64,000 bases of DNA from Megalonaias nervosa. Its lineage: Eukaryota; Mollusca; Bivalvia; Unionida; Unionidae. Where the stretch lies: positions 83,569 to 147,568 of the forward strand of contig JAECUM010001794.1 in assembly GCA_016617855.1 (NCBI GenBank), read 5' to 3'. The notes below the pieces were generated by a model. It made no database searches. It was not told the DNA's origin and saw only the letters and a program-made list of their open reading frames with translations. The translations under genes and the position numbers were made by a program. Of the stretch, positions 26,856 to 37,960 are shown one piece after another; the first letter of the stretch is position 1; each line of letters begins with the position of its first letter.

Positions 26856-28115
26856 GCTGTTGACAATACAGTTAACTGTAATGACATTGATTTTACGAGT
26901 ACTCTGGAAAAAAATGATTCCTTGACTTTCATCCATTTTATAAAAATCTAATTTATGACATAAAAATGTTAGACTTGCTATATTTCTTTTTTTTAAACTT
27001 TATATTCTCTTGCAACAAGGCATAAAAATAAGACATCGGTAACTGAAAGGTGTTCCTACAAGAAATGATATAGTGTAAAAGTAGGCAGAAATAATGCATT
27101 ATAAATTTACCAAAACATTTATTGAAAAAAAATAATAACAAGGGAATCATAGCATCTGACTACACATTTAAAGTAATACAAGATATAACTATTATTCTGA
27201 TCAAAAGCAGCATGCCTGAAAACAAAGAAAAATAGCAAAACATAGTGATCACTTTAGTAAAACACACAGTTTAGAAAGGATACAAATTCATAATTTCTGT
27301 ATTTGAATAGAAATCCCTAATATAAAATCTATATTCATAGACACTAAATTAGTAGATATTAAGGGACTGATAAATGACATCTACAAATAATAAGCCACCG
27401 AGAAAATCTGTGATTTCACAGTATCAGAGACATACATGGCTGACAGACAAATAAACAAAAGGACAAAAGATTGATTATAATGAATGAATACAAATAAAAA
27501 TATGCTGTAGATTATATGATCTATAAGAATTCAGTAGATTACCTCCAGCCAGCTGTCATTTAAATCGCTTCTGTCTCCAACCCAATATTAAAACCGCTTC
27601 TACCACCCACTAACCCATAGCCAGAAATTACGTAAAAAAAAAAAAATGCTTCTGTAGGGGGCAGTGTTTTTTTATTAAAACATATCTGATGGTGGATCAT
27701 AATTTTTTAAATTGCTTCTGTTGTGGGTTGGTTGAATTTGAAAGTGCCTTCCCCCCAGGGGGTATATGTTTTACTGGAACAGCCCTTAGGAATATTAGCC
27801 TGCTACCTCGCAAATCTAGCCCTGCTAAAAATGAAAACTGTCTTATCCTGTTGATTTCAAATAGACAAAGGGCAGTAACTCTTAAAATGGAGTCTGTTTA
27901 AATACAAATTCTTCTTTTCAAGACTTATGATATAATGCATATTTTTGTATTTCTATCTCTTACAGAGAAATGAGCAATTTGAAAATAAAAATCATGCTCA
28001 CAAATTTTGCAATGTGCTTAGTCACATTCCCTAATCGGCTGCCCCTTCTTACCTTAAATCAACAATATTTGGATCAGATTAGCAAAGTAAGTTTATTTAT
28101 TTATTGTCAATATAC

Positions 28116-28272
28116 CTTTCTTTCTCAAAGTGTTGGCGCTGAAGCTGCATTTGCCTTTTGCATTCCTCCAGAAAGGCCTGCTGTTCCTGCTGTATTACTA
28201 ACTGCTGCCGTTGTAACTCCTGCTCCTGCTGCAAGATTTGCTGACGCTGACGTAACAGACCCTTATGTCTCT
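28116..28272 (-). CDS. BUB1B: BUB1/BUBR1 (MadBub) exon, Gln-rich coiled coil
   Basis: 157-bp exon. The acceptor is CATTCTTTGACAG|AG and the donor GAAAG|GTATAT; phase 1 in, phase 2 out. It continues the helix begun in the GLEBS exon with a Gln/Glu/Arg-rich stretch (for example LLRQRQQILQQEQELQRQQL, then FLEECKRQMQLQRQHFEKE). About 40% of residues are Gln, with hydrophobic residues at roughly heptad spacing, as expected for a coiled coil. Vertebrate BUBR1 and BUB1 also have Lys/Glu-rich helices after GLEBS, but less Gln-rich. The opposite strand has a long open frame here, which I treat as a composition shadow. Exon status rests on both splice sites and matching phases on either side. Confidence 0.88.
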
Positions 28273-28674
28273 CTGTCAAAGAATGGAAAATACAGTACAA
28301 CATAAACTGTACAGATTTTTTAAGTCTTATTTTTTTCATCTGAATTATGCATGGTACAATTGGATATAATGACAAGAAAGGAAAATTAAAATTTAGTTTG
28401 TTGCATACAGATCATGTTACATACAAGATGTGAAAATGAAGTTTCAGTATTTCAGGTAATGAAAACATGCTTCTTGTGTGCAATTTCTTGCAATATCATA
28501 TATTGTTAAGTCCATTTTCATCCATAAACTCCAAAATAAAATTATCCTTCAATTAACAAACCCACATCTGCTGTAATTTTTATTTCTTCAAGATGTCCCA
28601 AGAAAAGTTCAGTGTATGACAAACAAATCTATCAGAGTAAAGTTCTATTCTGTACTTGTATGATCAGTGACTTA

Positions 28675-30216
28675 CCGTATTTACCATATATATTGGGACA
28701 CAATAAAATAATTTTTTTTTCTGTCTCGGAACTTATGGTGAAACTTTTTTTCACCCAGGTCATATGTACCAAGACTTAAGAAACAAAATAAATTTGTGCT
28801 GAATTTGCACACACCCCCACTGCATGTTGCAATAAAATAGATAAACAAAATGCTTATTTGATAATAACATGAAAGAAACTAACCTCGTATTATCATTTAT
28901 TCCTCTTTTTTTTCATCATGAACATTAAAGAAAAAATTATATTCACGAACTCCATATATGTAGCATAGGCATATATACTGTTGCGTGTATCACTTATGTC
29001 AGATAACACACGACACATTGTTCATTGACATTAACATAGAGAAACAAATTGTGTCTGGTTGCACTCAAAGGTTTGAATATGTTATCTGTCTGAAGACTGA
29101 ATTCAACAAAATCGCAAATGAGAGGGAAATAATCAACCAAAGGCATCTGCCATTCATGCATGACATGGCGTTAGATACAAAAGAACCAAGACTTTATTAT
29201 ATCTAGGTTAACTATATGACAGTATCTCGCAAATAAAAATCATGATTTTGAAAATACATTCACCACGAGTGCAAATGACAATCTTTTCGCCAGCATGGGT
29301 TAAAGAGTATTATTAAAGAAAGTTATTGCTGTGTATACATTTTACCTATAGACATCAATGCCTGTTTGTATTAATTATTACTACAGATCCCAAGCAAATA
29401 CAAGCCTGGGTGGTGAATAAACACAACTGGCAGCGAGCAATAAAAACACATTGTTTGAACTTACCAACAGGATATCAAATACAAAGGTTATTTTATTACA
29501 AACCAAGCTGACCTCAGAAGCTGATTTTAAATTCTTTTAAGTGTGCCAGAAATTTTGAAAATAAATTGAAACAATGGAACAATTTTTAAAAGTGACACAA
29601 TATAGTGCTTTGTGCATAGACATAGATGACCCAGCATCGCCCAGCAGATTTGGAGAAAATAAAATCATTTGATGAGTTCGTGAAGGCCAGAAGAGAAGAT
29701 GATGATTTTGCCAACAATATGATCATTAACATGAATTAAATTCCAGTGTGCTTGGATCTAATTTCCTGGATTGACTGTCGACAAGGTCAGGGTTAAAAGT
29801 TGAGAATTAGCAAGACTGGTGCAGATTTTTAAAAAATCTGACTTTAGTCCTTCCATGTTCCACTTCAAGAGATTTGTTGCCTCCAATGTTATTCTGCACA
29901 GCATGAGAAAGCTAAAAAATATTCATGCACCAAAAGAATGGATCGTACATGTGCTGGAAAAGGGTTGGGTTGATGAGATGATGCTGCAGTGGATCAGAGT
30001 TTTATCTAAATTACCCAGTTTTATATTTTTTAAAATCAAATTTTAAGTTGGAGTGCATTTTCTGACATGTAATTTTCAAATGATTTAAAAGGTGTCCCAC
30101 AACTTACAACTAAAAAAAAAACGTGTCCCACAACATAAACAGCACAACAAAATTACTTTAAAAATTAAATTATGGTGTCACAACAAATAGTGTCCCAACA
30201 TAAATGGTAAATACAG
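28675..30216 (+). mobile_element. Tigger/pogo-like DNA transposon with TA target duplication
   Basis: 1542-bp element. The left end CCGTATTTACCATATATATT and the reverse complement of the right end (CTGTATTTACCATTTATGTT) are inverted repeats that continue TGGGACAC. Both ends abut TA, the Tc1/mariner-superfamily target. Plus-strand translation of 29640-30010 is a decayed DDE_1 transposase: a K..FDEFVKARR segment, then NMIINMN*IPVCLDL where active Tigger proteins have a NMDETPV-type motif with a catalytic Asp, then MFHFKRF and, after a frame change, IVHVLEKGWVDEMMLQWI, matching VHVQEKGWM.E..M..WI. Stops, frameshifts and Asp-to-Asn at the motif make it inactive. Confidence 0.88.
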
Positions 30217-31192
30217 TAATCTTGCCTTCTTGTGCCTCTCATTTATTGCTTTCATAAATCAACAGCGAACACGGATATTCAAAGAGTCAAAAGTATGCAG
30301 TACTTATTAAGAAACTGGTTTGCTCCTCTCACCGTCTATTTAGAAATGAAATATTAGTCAAAAAACTGTGTGCCCCTCAGTGAGCAGCAGCTCTTTCAGA
30401 CAAATGTATATAAAAGGGGGTATTCTCTGTTCAAATTCTGGTGGCAAATGTTGAAAAATTAACCTCAGCATCATATTACACCAATAAAACTTTGTTAATT
30501 TTGCTCCTCTATTCATTTTAAACATATATACAGAAATATTTGGCTGACACGTTTTATAATGGCACTTTCAACACATTATTGGCTGTATCATGCTGATGAA
30601 TTGCTTTCCCCTAAGGACAACCCAAGGGAGCTAACTGGAGAAAAGTTTGGTTGACAGCGAAAGTTTCACCAAACTATTTTACCTTATGCAAGGTATTTTA
30701 TGTGTCTCGATCAAGGAACTCACTGATTTTCTTCACTCACTGACCTCTGTGATCCAATGCTGTCAATTATTCAGCATACAAGGGTGTGTTATGGTCTATA
30801 TAATTCATACATATCCTGGCTCAAGGAAGTTGAACAGTTCATTAGAATTAAGAAATAATGTCTTAAATTGAGGTATCTATTTCAGCAGACAAATACCCAT
30901 TTACAAAGATAAAATTTTAATATGCCTGAGAATGCCAGCATAAAGGAATTACATAAAAATTATAACATGTGATTATACTATTTGTAACATTAAAAACAAG
31001 TACTAGCACATAAGTATCTCAATCAACCACTGAATGAGTACTCGAGTGAATGTTACATGACACTAAGCATTACTGTCAGTGACGGATGCCTCTAAAAGGG
31101 TATCTACTGAACAGTTGAATATCTTTCTTTCTCTTTGCATTGTACAGGGAGAGAAAAAAATCTTTTTGTAAATTATCTTTATCCAAGAATAC

Positions 31193-31218
31193 TTACCCAA
31201 TCACATTACCGTCAGAAA
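31193..31218. repeat. Copy of the TACTTACCCAATCACATTA repeat end
   Basis: TACTTACCCAATCACATTA followed by CCGTCAG. The same terminal sequence occurs at 21947, 35149 (diverged), 35869 (inverted) and 60311-60540 (both ends). The 200 bp to its right resemble the interior of the 60311 element. Confidence 0.7.
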
Positions 31219-31639
31219 GACAATGATGCCTCTCAAATCCAGCAATCATGGAAAGATGAAAATAGTTTATTCTTCCCTTCTATCTTCAATAGAGACAATG
31301 GAAAGAAACTCTTCTCAACCCTTTCCCTTACCTCCTTTGAGCACTGCTAGGTGGCTAAATTTGTTTACATGTTTTGCTTCAGCGATGCTCACATTTGGGA
31401 GGGCTAGTAATTTTTCTCAGAGAAACATAATTTTCTATATAAGATTTACCTTCTCCTTTCAATACATTCCCCGATGTCATTAGTAGAACAGGTGGAGAAA
31501 GTGTCACCTCTACCATGGTTATCCCAGAGTGAATAAGGATTCTTTCCTTTATGAGGGTAAAAAGCATTCCAAATGAGAACAGCACTATTAACGACCACCT
31601 AAGCAGTGATGCCAGTACCCACATAAGAGAATGAGGTAA

Positions 31640-32010
31640 GCAATAACTTTCTTTGTTACTGAGTAATCACTTGGCGAATGCAGTAAAAGCACTGTTCAAT
31701 GATAAGACTGTGCAGACAGCCCTACTAGATTTAGTTCTTGACTGCAAAGCTAGATCACGCAGGTTGAAGCTTGAGGAGGTTGACCGTGCATGCTGGCCAT
31801 CTGTCTCTATTTATGTCTTGGAGAACCATGTTCCCTTCAAAAGCAAAGCTTGCAGAGGTAGCTTTAATTTCATGAGCTGAAATTTTCATGAGGTGTACAT
31901 CATCTCCAAAGTCTTGACGTACACCAAGCATATTACTCACTTTATCCATAAAGCTAGGGCTTGGGTATTTATATCGTCTTTCTCTATCCTGATAAAATAA
32001 AAAAGACATT
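31640..32010 (-). mobile_element. DIRS/Crypton-like tyrosine recombinase relic
   Basis: Minus-strand frame beginning at 32009 reads ERRYKYPSPSFMDKVSNMLG, then HEIKATSASFAFEGNMVLQD and a DRWPACT segment, followed by stops. This fits the C-terminal core of tyrosine recombinases in DIRS-like elements, where an HExRATSAS motif is followed by W.S...F. The conserved Arg of H-x-x-R is Lys here and the Tyr-bearing end is lost, so it cannot be active. Confidence 0.65.
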
Positions 32011-33119
32011 CACACCCCACCTCCGCACTATTATGTGTGGTATACAGTGTTTTAACATGCAGATCAGGGTTTGCATCACTGCCTCCTTAAATTTACTGAT
32101 GGAGGAGAGGTGACAGATAACTGTTCTTTGCTATGAAACCTGCTATACTGTAGGATTAACGTATGGTGAATTGTCAAGATATTCTGTCAACATTAGAACA
32201 AAACATCACAGGGGACAAGGATGAAGCTGTGCCATTGTCCCTTTGTACTGTTTCATCTCCTCCCACAGCATAAGCCATAAAGATTTGTTCTGGCGGTTGC
32301 ATCACCAACTGAGCAAGTGACAGTTTGTCTTCCTAGTATGAAATGCTGGTAATTATGACGGCATCAATTTGGCTATTGGGTGGATGGTCTGCATGGTTAC
32401 TGGCTAGATAGTACAGTTTTTGGCTGTATGGCTAGCACAGCTCTCACCTGGATGGCTGGCACAGTATTCCGCTGGTCAGTAATGCCTGCTTAGTCAATGC
32501 ATGGAAATGGTCAGATCAGCTTACTAGATCCCCATAAAGCTCCAAATAACCATGTGTGACCAGCCAGTCAATGAAGTGGTTGATTTCCAAATAAATGATT
32601 GTAGAGAATGCTTGGCATGATGGAAGGATTGCAATTGGAACAGAATATATTATATAGACTGGACTGGACTTGTAGCCATATAGTTCATCCACATCTAAAT
32701 ATCACATGCATACCAAGACATGCAGCCCCGTGGCCAATCTCAGACATATTGGGGGACTTACACCTACTGATCGGCTAAGAAAAGAGAGGACAGTCTTCCA
32801 TTCAGTACTGAAAATATAAGAAGGGTGAAAAAGAGCAAATTTGCCCAAAGCCAGCAACTGAGACCTACTTTCATGTATTAGTTGCCTCATCTATGACTCC
32901 AACAAAGTTTGCTGAGATGGTAATTCAACAATCGCTTGTTCTTCCAGTTGCAGCTGTCCCAGTAGCTGTAGGTATTGTACACATCACTTTGGGTGTACCA
33001 TCAATGTGTCCTCAACAATGCTGGCTAGTGATTCCATTTACCTGCATTTACTATTTCTCTCGAGTCTTAAGACCTTGTCATAACACCATAGTCCATACGT
33101 TTTCTGACCATACCTTGCG

Positions 33120-33307
33120 CGTGGGTTCGAATCTAGGAGTCAGCGAATGTGGATATGTGAGAAAGCTTGCCAGTAGCTTCTCGTGGGTCGGTGGTTCTTT
33201 CCAGAGATTTCCCGCTTTCTTCCTCCACCATTAATACTGGCCGCCATGTATAGCCTATCGTGTGCTGAAAAATGGCGTTAAGCCCCACCACAACAACAAC
33301 AACAACA
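33120..33307 (+). mobile_element. Conserved-core SINE, 5'-truncated at the B box
   Basis: Starts just upstream of GGGTTCGAATC, keeps the core GCTTGCCAGTAGCTTCTCGT and ends GGCGTTAAGCCCC plus six CAA units. An exact 13-bp duplication ACCATACCTTGCG flanks it (33107-33119 and 33308-33320). Confidence 0.9.
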
Positions 33308-34036
33308 ACCATACCTTGCGTACACTGCATGTAGTCATGGATAAATATTTAGTAGACACAAGTGCCATGCATGTCTTCATTGGCACAAAGAAACAAACCA
33401 TACACATCTTCATTGGCACAAAGAAGCAATGCTTATTACTAAATAAACAAAAAAATTATCCAGATTGTATGTTAAACAACCATAACATGTTGATGCACAA
33501 AGTCAGAAAAGTTTGTTACAAAAAGTCCATGTCAGCAACAAATTCACATAAGTATCAAGAAATAATGATTACAACATCTGCATTAACCTTTACCATCAAT
33601 GCTATACTAAATATGTTAACGAATACTGTAACCACCATAAAAACGATTTTAGATTCCTTGAGGTGTATATACGATGTGATTCATATAAGTGAAATTAAAA
33701 AATGCAAACAACTGGAAGGTTGGAAGAGTTTCTTCCCTTTGTTGGGATTATAGATGAGAACTTTATTTGTTCATCATTAATAGACTGCTGAAATTGCAAG
33801 GTAACAGAGCATCTTTCTAACATTAATGTGATCAAATGAAAAATGTGCTCTGGTTAAAATTTAGAACAATGACAGACTAGCAGTAGGTCATCAATACATG
33901 GAACTATGCAATTTTTCTATTCATTAGGGCCATTTAGTAGAAACAATGAGGCAAAGACTGTACATATGGACATGGGTAAAATGACATTGCATCTTCATGA
34001 AACAAATACTGATTAAAATGGAATGTTCATGAATAC

Positions 34037-34242
34037 CTTCAAGCTCTTTCTCCTCCTTTTCAAGTTGCTTTTGCTTTTCTTTTTTTTTCCACACAGCTGC
34101 TCTTATTTCCTCAAAAGAGAACTCATCATTGCCCCCATAAATTTTGTCTTTACAGTACATTGACCGCTGGTTTGGTGCTTCAATAGCATCTGTCTCTTTA
34201 ATGTGCTCTATAGGATTTGTTGGCTTCTCTGGTTTTCTGGAA
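34037..34242 (-). CDS. BUB1B: BUB1/BUBR1 (MadBub) exon with GLEBS (BUB3-binding) motif
   Basis: 206-bp exon. The acceptor is TTATTGTAG|TTCCAG. The donor GAAG|GTATTC is weak at positions +3 to +6. Phase 2 in, phase 1 out; the first base completes the Thr codon split across the 22-kb intron. Near the middle is MYCKDKIYGGNDEFSFEEIR, almost the vertebrate BUBR1 GLEBS sequence (MYCKEKIYAG..EFSFEEIRAEVF) and also close to that of BUB1. GLEBS binds BUB3, which brings the protein to phosphorylated MELT repeats of KNL1 at kinetochores. The C-terminal third is Lys/Glu-rich (KKKEKQKQLEKEEKELE) and starts a charged coiled coil. This is the strongest single identification in the window. Confidence 0.96.
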
Positions 34243-35148
34243 CTACAATAAGAAGGAAAGGCATATCAAAACAGATCAGAGTGAAGAACAATAGAGTTTC
34301 CACCACTGATATGGGTTAATGAACTTAGAAGTTTCATTCCATTTCTTGCTATTATTAAAACACATTTTCTTGTTATAACATGCGAAAGCACAAGACCAGA
34401 TGGGAAAAAATTCTATAAACATTCAACATGATTTATGTTTATAAAACATACATGTCCCATAAACAGTCCAAGTCAAAAGTAAAAATAAACAACAAAAAAA
34501 GTTGGTCACAGCCTGCAAGTCAGACCAATCTCTGAGCCTTTGGTAAATTGGTGTCGTTGAATACATAAAGACAATCAAGTAACATGCTAAGTAACATGAC
34601 TCTGGCCAAATGTATTTGAAAAACTGACCATATAACTTGAGGCCCAAGTGAGCCTGATATCACTCACCTGACTTGCATATCTAACACCAGGCTTATGTAG
34701 TACTGCAAGCGCACAACCTATGTGAACCATCTCCCAAACTTTATATTATGTCAATTAGACCTATTTTACAATAGTCCAATAAAAAAAATTCCAAGAATAA
34801 ATGTGTAATGAATATGCATAATTCACAAGGTTTATTTTTCATTAAGATTATGGGTTTCTTTATTCTTGGTAATTACACATAGATGTGTTTCAAGAGAAAA
34901 GCATATTCACGTAACCTTTTTAATTAAAGCTAAAAGAATACAGAATATAAATTTCACACAAAAATTTAGTCAAGGCACTGAATAAATGAAATACAATAAA
35001 ATAATGCACAATCAACTCTAGTTAATAAAGGAATAAAACTTGCTTTCAAATATTTCAAAATGTAAAATCTGTAAAAAAAAATAGTTCTCTGCATATAAAT
35101 CTATGAACATTTCAAGAAAACAAATTTTGTAATAAATTATTCTCCAAG

Positions 35149-35890
35149 ATTACTTACACGCTCACATTAATGCAATGAATATAAGCTTCACTACTTCTAA
35201 AATCCACCAATTTCAGATAGACAAAATTTATTACTTTTGGTCTATATGCCACATCACTGGTTGACCATCGGGGCTTGATGAAGTCAATCCTGAGCTGCTC
35301 TTCGCTGATGGGTCCTCATGTGGCTGATGAGTCCAATACGAGATGCACATGTCCTGAAGCAGTGTGTGCACTGGAGGCAGTCAGCTTTGTTCCCTTTGTT
35401 TTTGTATAGGGTGACAATCATTGCGTCTTTGAACTCCTGTGGCATGGACTCCTCCTCCCAATTGTTGATCAGGATACTGTGCAGTACATCAAGGGCCTTC
35501 GGGCCAGCTACTTTGAAGTGTTCAACAGGAATTCTATCCACGCCTGGTGCCTTGCCAGAGCTGATCATGTTGATGGCTCGCTCAACTTCTTCCGTGGTAG
35601 GGGGCAACTCCAGGTCCAAGATAGTTGGCTTCGGAACAATTGCATCTAACGCTGTAGAGTCTACGGTGGATGGCATGTTCAATAGGTTGGAGAAGTGTTC
35701 CTTCCACCTTTGGGTGATACTCTCTTTGTCCTTGAGCAGATGCCATATAGACAAAGGGAAAAAACTCTTACCCATGACCCCAAGCATATTGCACCTGCAG
35801 TAAACCAATTTAAGCTGAGCTGGGTACCAATAATGTTCATAATTGCATGGAGTTATGTTATGGTTAATTAGTAATGTGATCAGATAAGTA
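35149..35890. mobile_element. Inverted-repeat-bounded segment carrying a deleted LINE
   Basis: The left end TTACTTACACGCTCACATTA and the reverse complement of the right end (ATACTTATCTGATCACATTA) are imperfect inverted copies of the TACTTACCCAATCACATTA repeat end. The interior is mainly the LINE fragment at 35284-35770. Whether the inverted ends mobilised the insert or just flank it cannot be decided here. Confidence 0.5.
35284..35770 (-). mobile_element. Internally deleted RTE-like LINE: RT N-terminus joined to C-terminal zinc finger
   Basis: One open minus-strand frame reads TQRWKEHFSNLLN, then SSGKAPGVDRIPVEHFK and AMIVTLYKNKGNKADC, the entry segment of an RTE-like reverse transcriptase. 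Directly after that Cys, near 35377, it continues CTHCFRTCASRIGLISHMRT, a C2H2-like finger found at the extreme C-terminus of such polyproteins. Most of the polymerase, including the catalytic FADD block, is missing, yet the frame stays open through the junction. Same clade type as the relic at 17170-18240. Confidence 0.85.
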
Positions 35891-35899
35891 TTCTCGAAG

Positions 35900-37960
35900 A
35901 TAGATCATTTACTAACAACTTTGCTTTCTCCTTGAATATGTTCCCCAATAACATTAATGTTCTGGAGAGCAGGAACAAGGAAGACATGCATTTGCATCCA
36001 ATCTCCATCATCAGCCTCTTTCAAGGAGAGAAGGTCTGAATTCCCTAGAAGAATGATAAACCACATCCAGAAATGAAGGTAACAGCTATGATGGCCACAT
36101 TACACATGACAACACTCAGAGAAGAAGAAAAGAACAACTTTTCCTTACTGAGCAACAAAAACTTGTGTAAATTCAGAAAAAGTGCCAGACCCACACCCAT
36201 GAGGAAACTGTACTGATCTAAACCTCAAAAGGGTTTTGTGGTCATCTGGGTTACTGTAACGGTTCTTCTCCATGTGTTTCAAATAAAGTTTGAGAGCATA
36301 GAACAAGTTTTCCATAGCTGTCCCTCTTGATTTCTCAATGAAGGAGAGACTGGCAGACCATCTTTGATTGACTACTGATGGCAATCAGTTCTTAACCTTA
36401 AAACCTGGTTGTATCATAGAGACCAAAAAACCATCTGATCTCAACAAGACATAGTTCAGGTCCATAGAAAGGACATACAACTCACTAACCCAACATGCAG
36501 AGACTTGTGCTATCATCGAGGTTCTGACTAATGGTTCATATTTCTCCTAGCTGGTCCAAGTCAAAACCCATGAGCTTCCATTTAGGAAATAAGGCGAGTG
36601 ATTTAGGCCTGCCCAATTCAAAGCTGGCATGCAAGTCTGATAGACTTTGTTGAGACATATATATTCCCCACTATAATTCCTAAATGTTTTTAAAATCATG
36701 AAGCAATATCCTGTGATAGTAACTTAATTTAATGTTTTCTCTTGGAAAAGTTGGAGAAAAAAGTTAGCCACCTCAGAGACTGAGGCATCTAAAGGAGCAA
36801 TGTTTTTGTCTACATCAGCCACCAAATACTGACTTCCCCATATAGGATTTCAAAGTGGAGATCTTTCTAGCTCATGAGATTCTCTTCAAAACTGAAGTTT
36901 CAACTCCTTTTTATGCAAGGCTCCCCTGACAAAAACCAGGGGAGAAGAAGCCCATCTGAACAGGAATGAAACACCTGCAAGTGGGTTGTCTCAACTGACT
37001 GAATTTCAATGGATTTTCATGAGCTATTTTGATCCTTTCTTGACTGAAAATCAGCAAACACATTCAGTCTGCCTCATACGTGTCTCACTGGGTCAGACAT
37101 CTTGTGCCCAGAGCACAAGCACTTAACTTCCAACCAGGAAACATTAAGTTTAATGATCTGATGCCCCCCCACCTCCAGATTCCCACTCCCTGAGGAGGTG
37201 AGCTATCACTAAGAGTTGTCCAGACCACTTTCCCACACAGAATCTCTTGCCAAGACAGAAGAGCATTTGTTATACCCCTTATTTACAAAACAGTCTATAC
37301 AAAGAGTATTTTGCCCTTGATTCCAATTGCTGCTTGCTGTGGTGAAGTGAGGCAGCAGGTGAGTTCCCCAGCCAGACAAACTGACATCATACAAATTGTG
37401 ATGCGTGATTTGGGCTTCTCCAATGAAACTCCTGCTGTAAGCCTTTGCTTGTCTTGCAAATGATGCAGAAATGGATTTGTCAATCACAATTGAAACATGC
37501 TGATGTAGACAACCTGAAATAGGTGCCAATGAGTAAACAATGCCATCTGCAGAATGCACATACAGTGTCGATCTAGAAGAATCAAATCAACCACCATTTT
37601 TATTAAACAAAGGAGTTGCTGAAATTCTCTTGGTTTGGGGAAGACAAACTCTGTTTCCTTTCACCCTTACTAAACTCCCTCCAAGACCGAAAAAAATCTG
37701 TTGCTGCCTGAAGCCTTGTTGCAGATAGCCCATTTAGCTGAGTGGAATTCTGCTGTCTATCCCTTTGCCTCAGAACATCTCTCCTTTGTGACCAAAGTTG
37801 TTGGGGACACAAAGGCAGAGGGTGAGGTAGAGAGAGCTGAAGGGGCAACTCTTGTACCACCTGCTTCTGTACCTCTTCTATTTGACCCCCAAACAAAAGT
37901 GGGGAACCAATCAGCAATGACTGTAAAGCTAAAGAGTGATACTGTTTCAGCAATGAATGA
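35900..37960 (-). mobile_element. DIRS-like retroelement relic (RT entry, RNase H, linker)
   Basis: On the minus strand from high to low coordinates: a frame at 37953-37603 (ATDFFRSWREF) resembling the region before a DIRS-type RT; a frame at 37559-37209 with YDVSLSGWGTHLLPH, like the start of an RNase H domain (T-D-A-S-x-x-G-W-G); then around 37140-36990 NVSWLEV and VRHV*GRLNVFADFQSRKDQ, like the INWRELxAV and GxLNVxADxLSR motifs. The order matches RNase H in DIRS-like elements, with a deletion of much of the RT. Multiple stops; inactive. Confidence 0.6.

Larger units (their letters stand above)
21966..27785. mobile_element. 5.8-kb TIR DNA transposon, inactive, unclassified
   Basis: Terminal inverted repeats: left GGGCTATTCCAGTAAAACAT continuing ATA, right (reverse complement) GGGCTGTTCCAGTAAAACAT continuing ATA, one mismatch in 23 bp and both followed by C-rich tracts. 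Both ends abut TTA, consistent with a 3-bp TTA duplication. A GCTTCTGTTGTGGGTTG-like sequence recurs near both ends. Near 22580-22923 are two overlapping frames (SSDDVFSRQILAGDSYDDNE and CDFEPKIDVECESYVRVGW) that may be remains of one ORF broken by a frameshift; I do not recognise the family. A 3-bp TWA target is typical of PIF/Harbinger, but that is only a hint. Confidence 0.65.
19077..28115 (-). other. Intron of MadBub gene (9.0 kb)
   Basis: Contains a MITE-like repeat (19231-19430), a DIRS-like tyrosine-recombinase relic (about 20850-21900) and a 5.8-kb TIR element (21966-27785) with its own older SINEs. 19431-20850 shows nothing identifiable. Confidence 0.75.
28273..34036 (-). other. Intron of MadBub gene (5.8 kb)
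   Basis: Contains the TA-flanked pogo/Tigger element (28675-30216), a DIRS-like recombinase relic (about 31640-32010) and a SINE with exact duplications (33120-33307). 30217-31180 and 32020-33100 show nothing identifiable beyond short open frames. Confidence 0.75.

Noticed and set aside
27970..28305. Plus-strand frame rich in Ala and Pro opposite the coiled-coil exon
   Set aside because: Antisense shadow of the Gln-rich exon; CAG-type codons read as Ala/Cys/Leu codons on the other strand.
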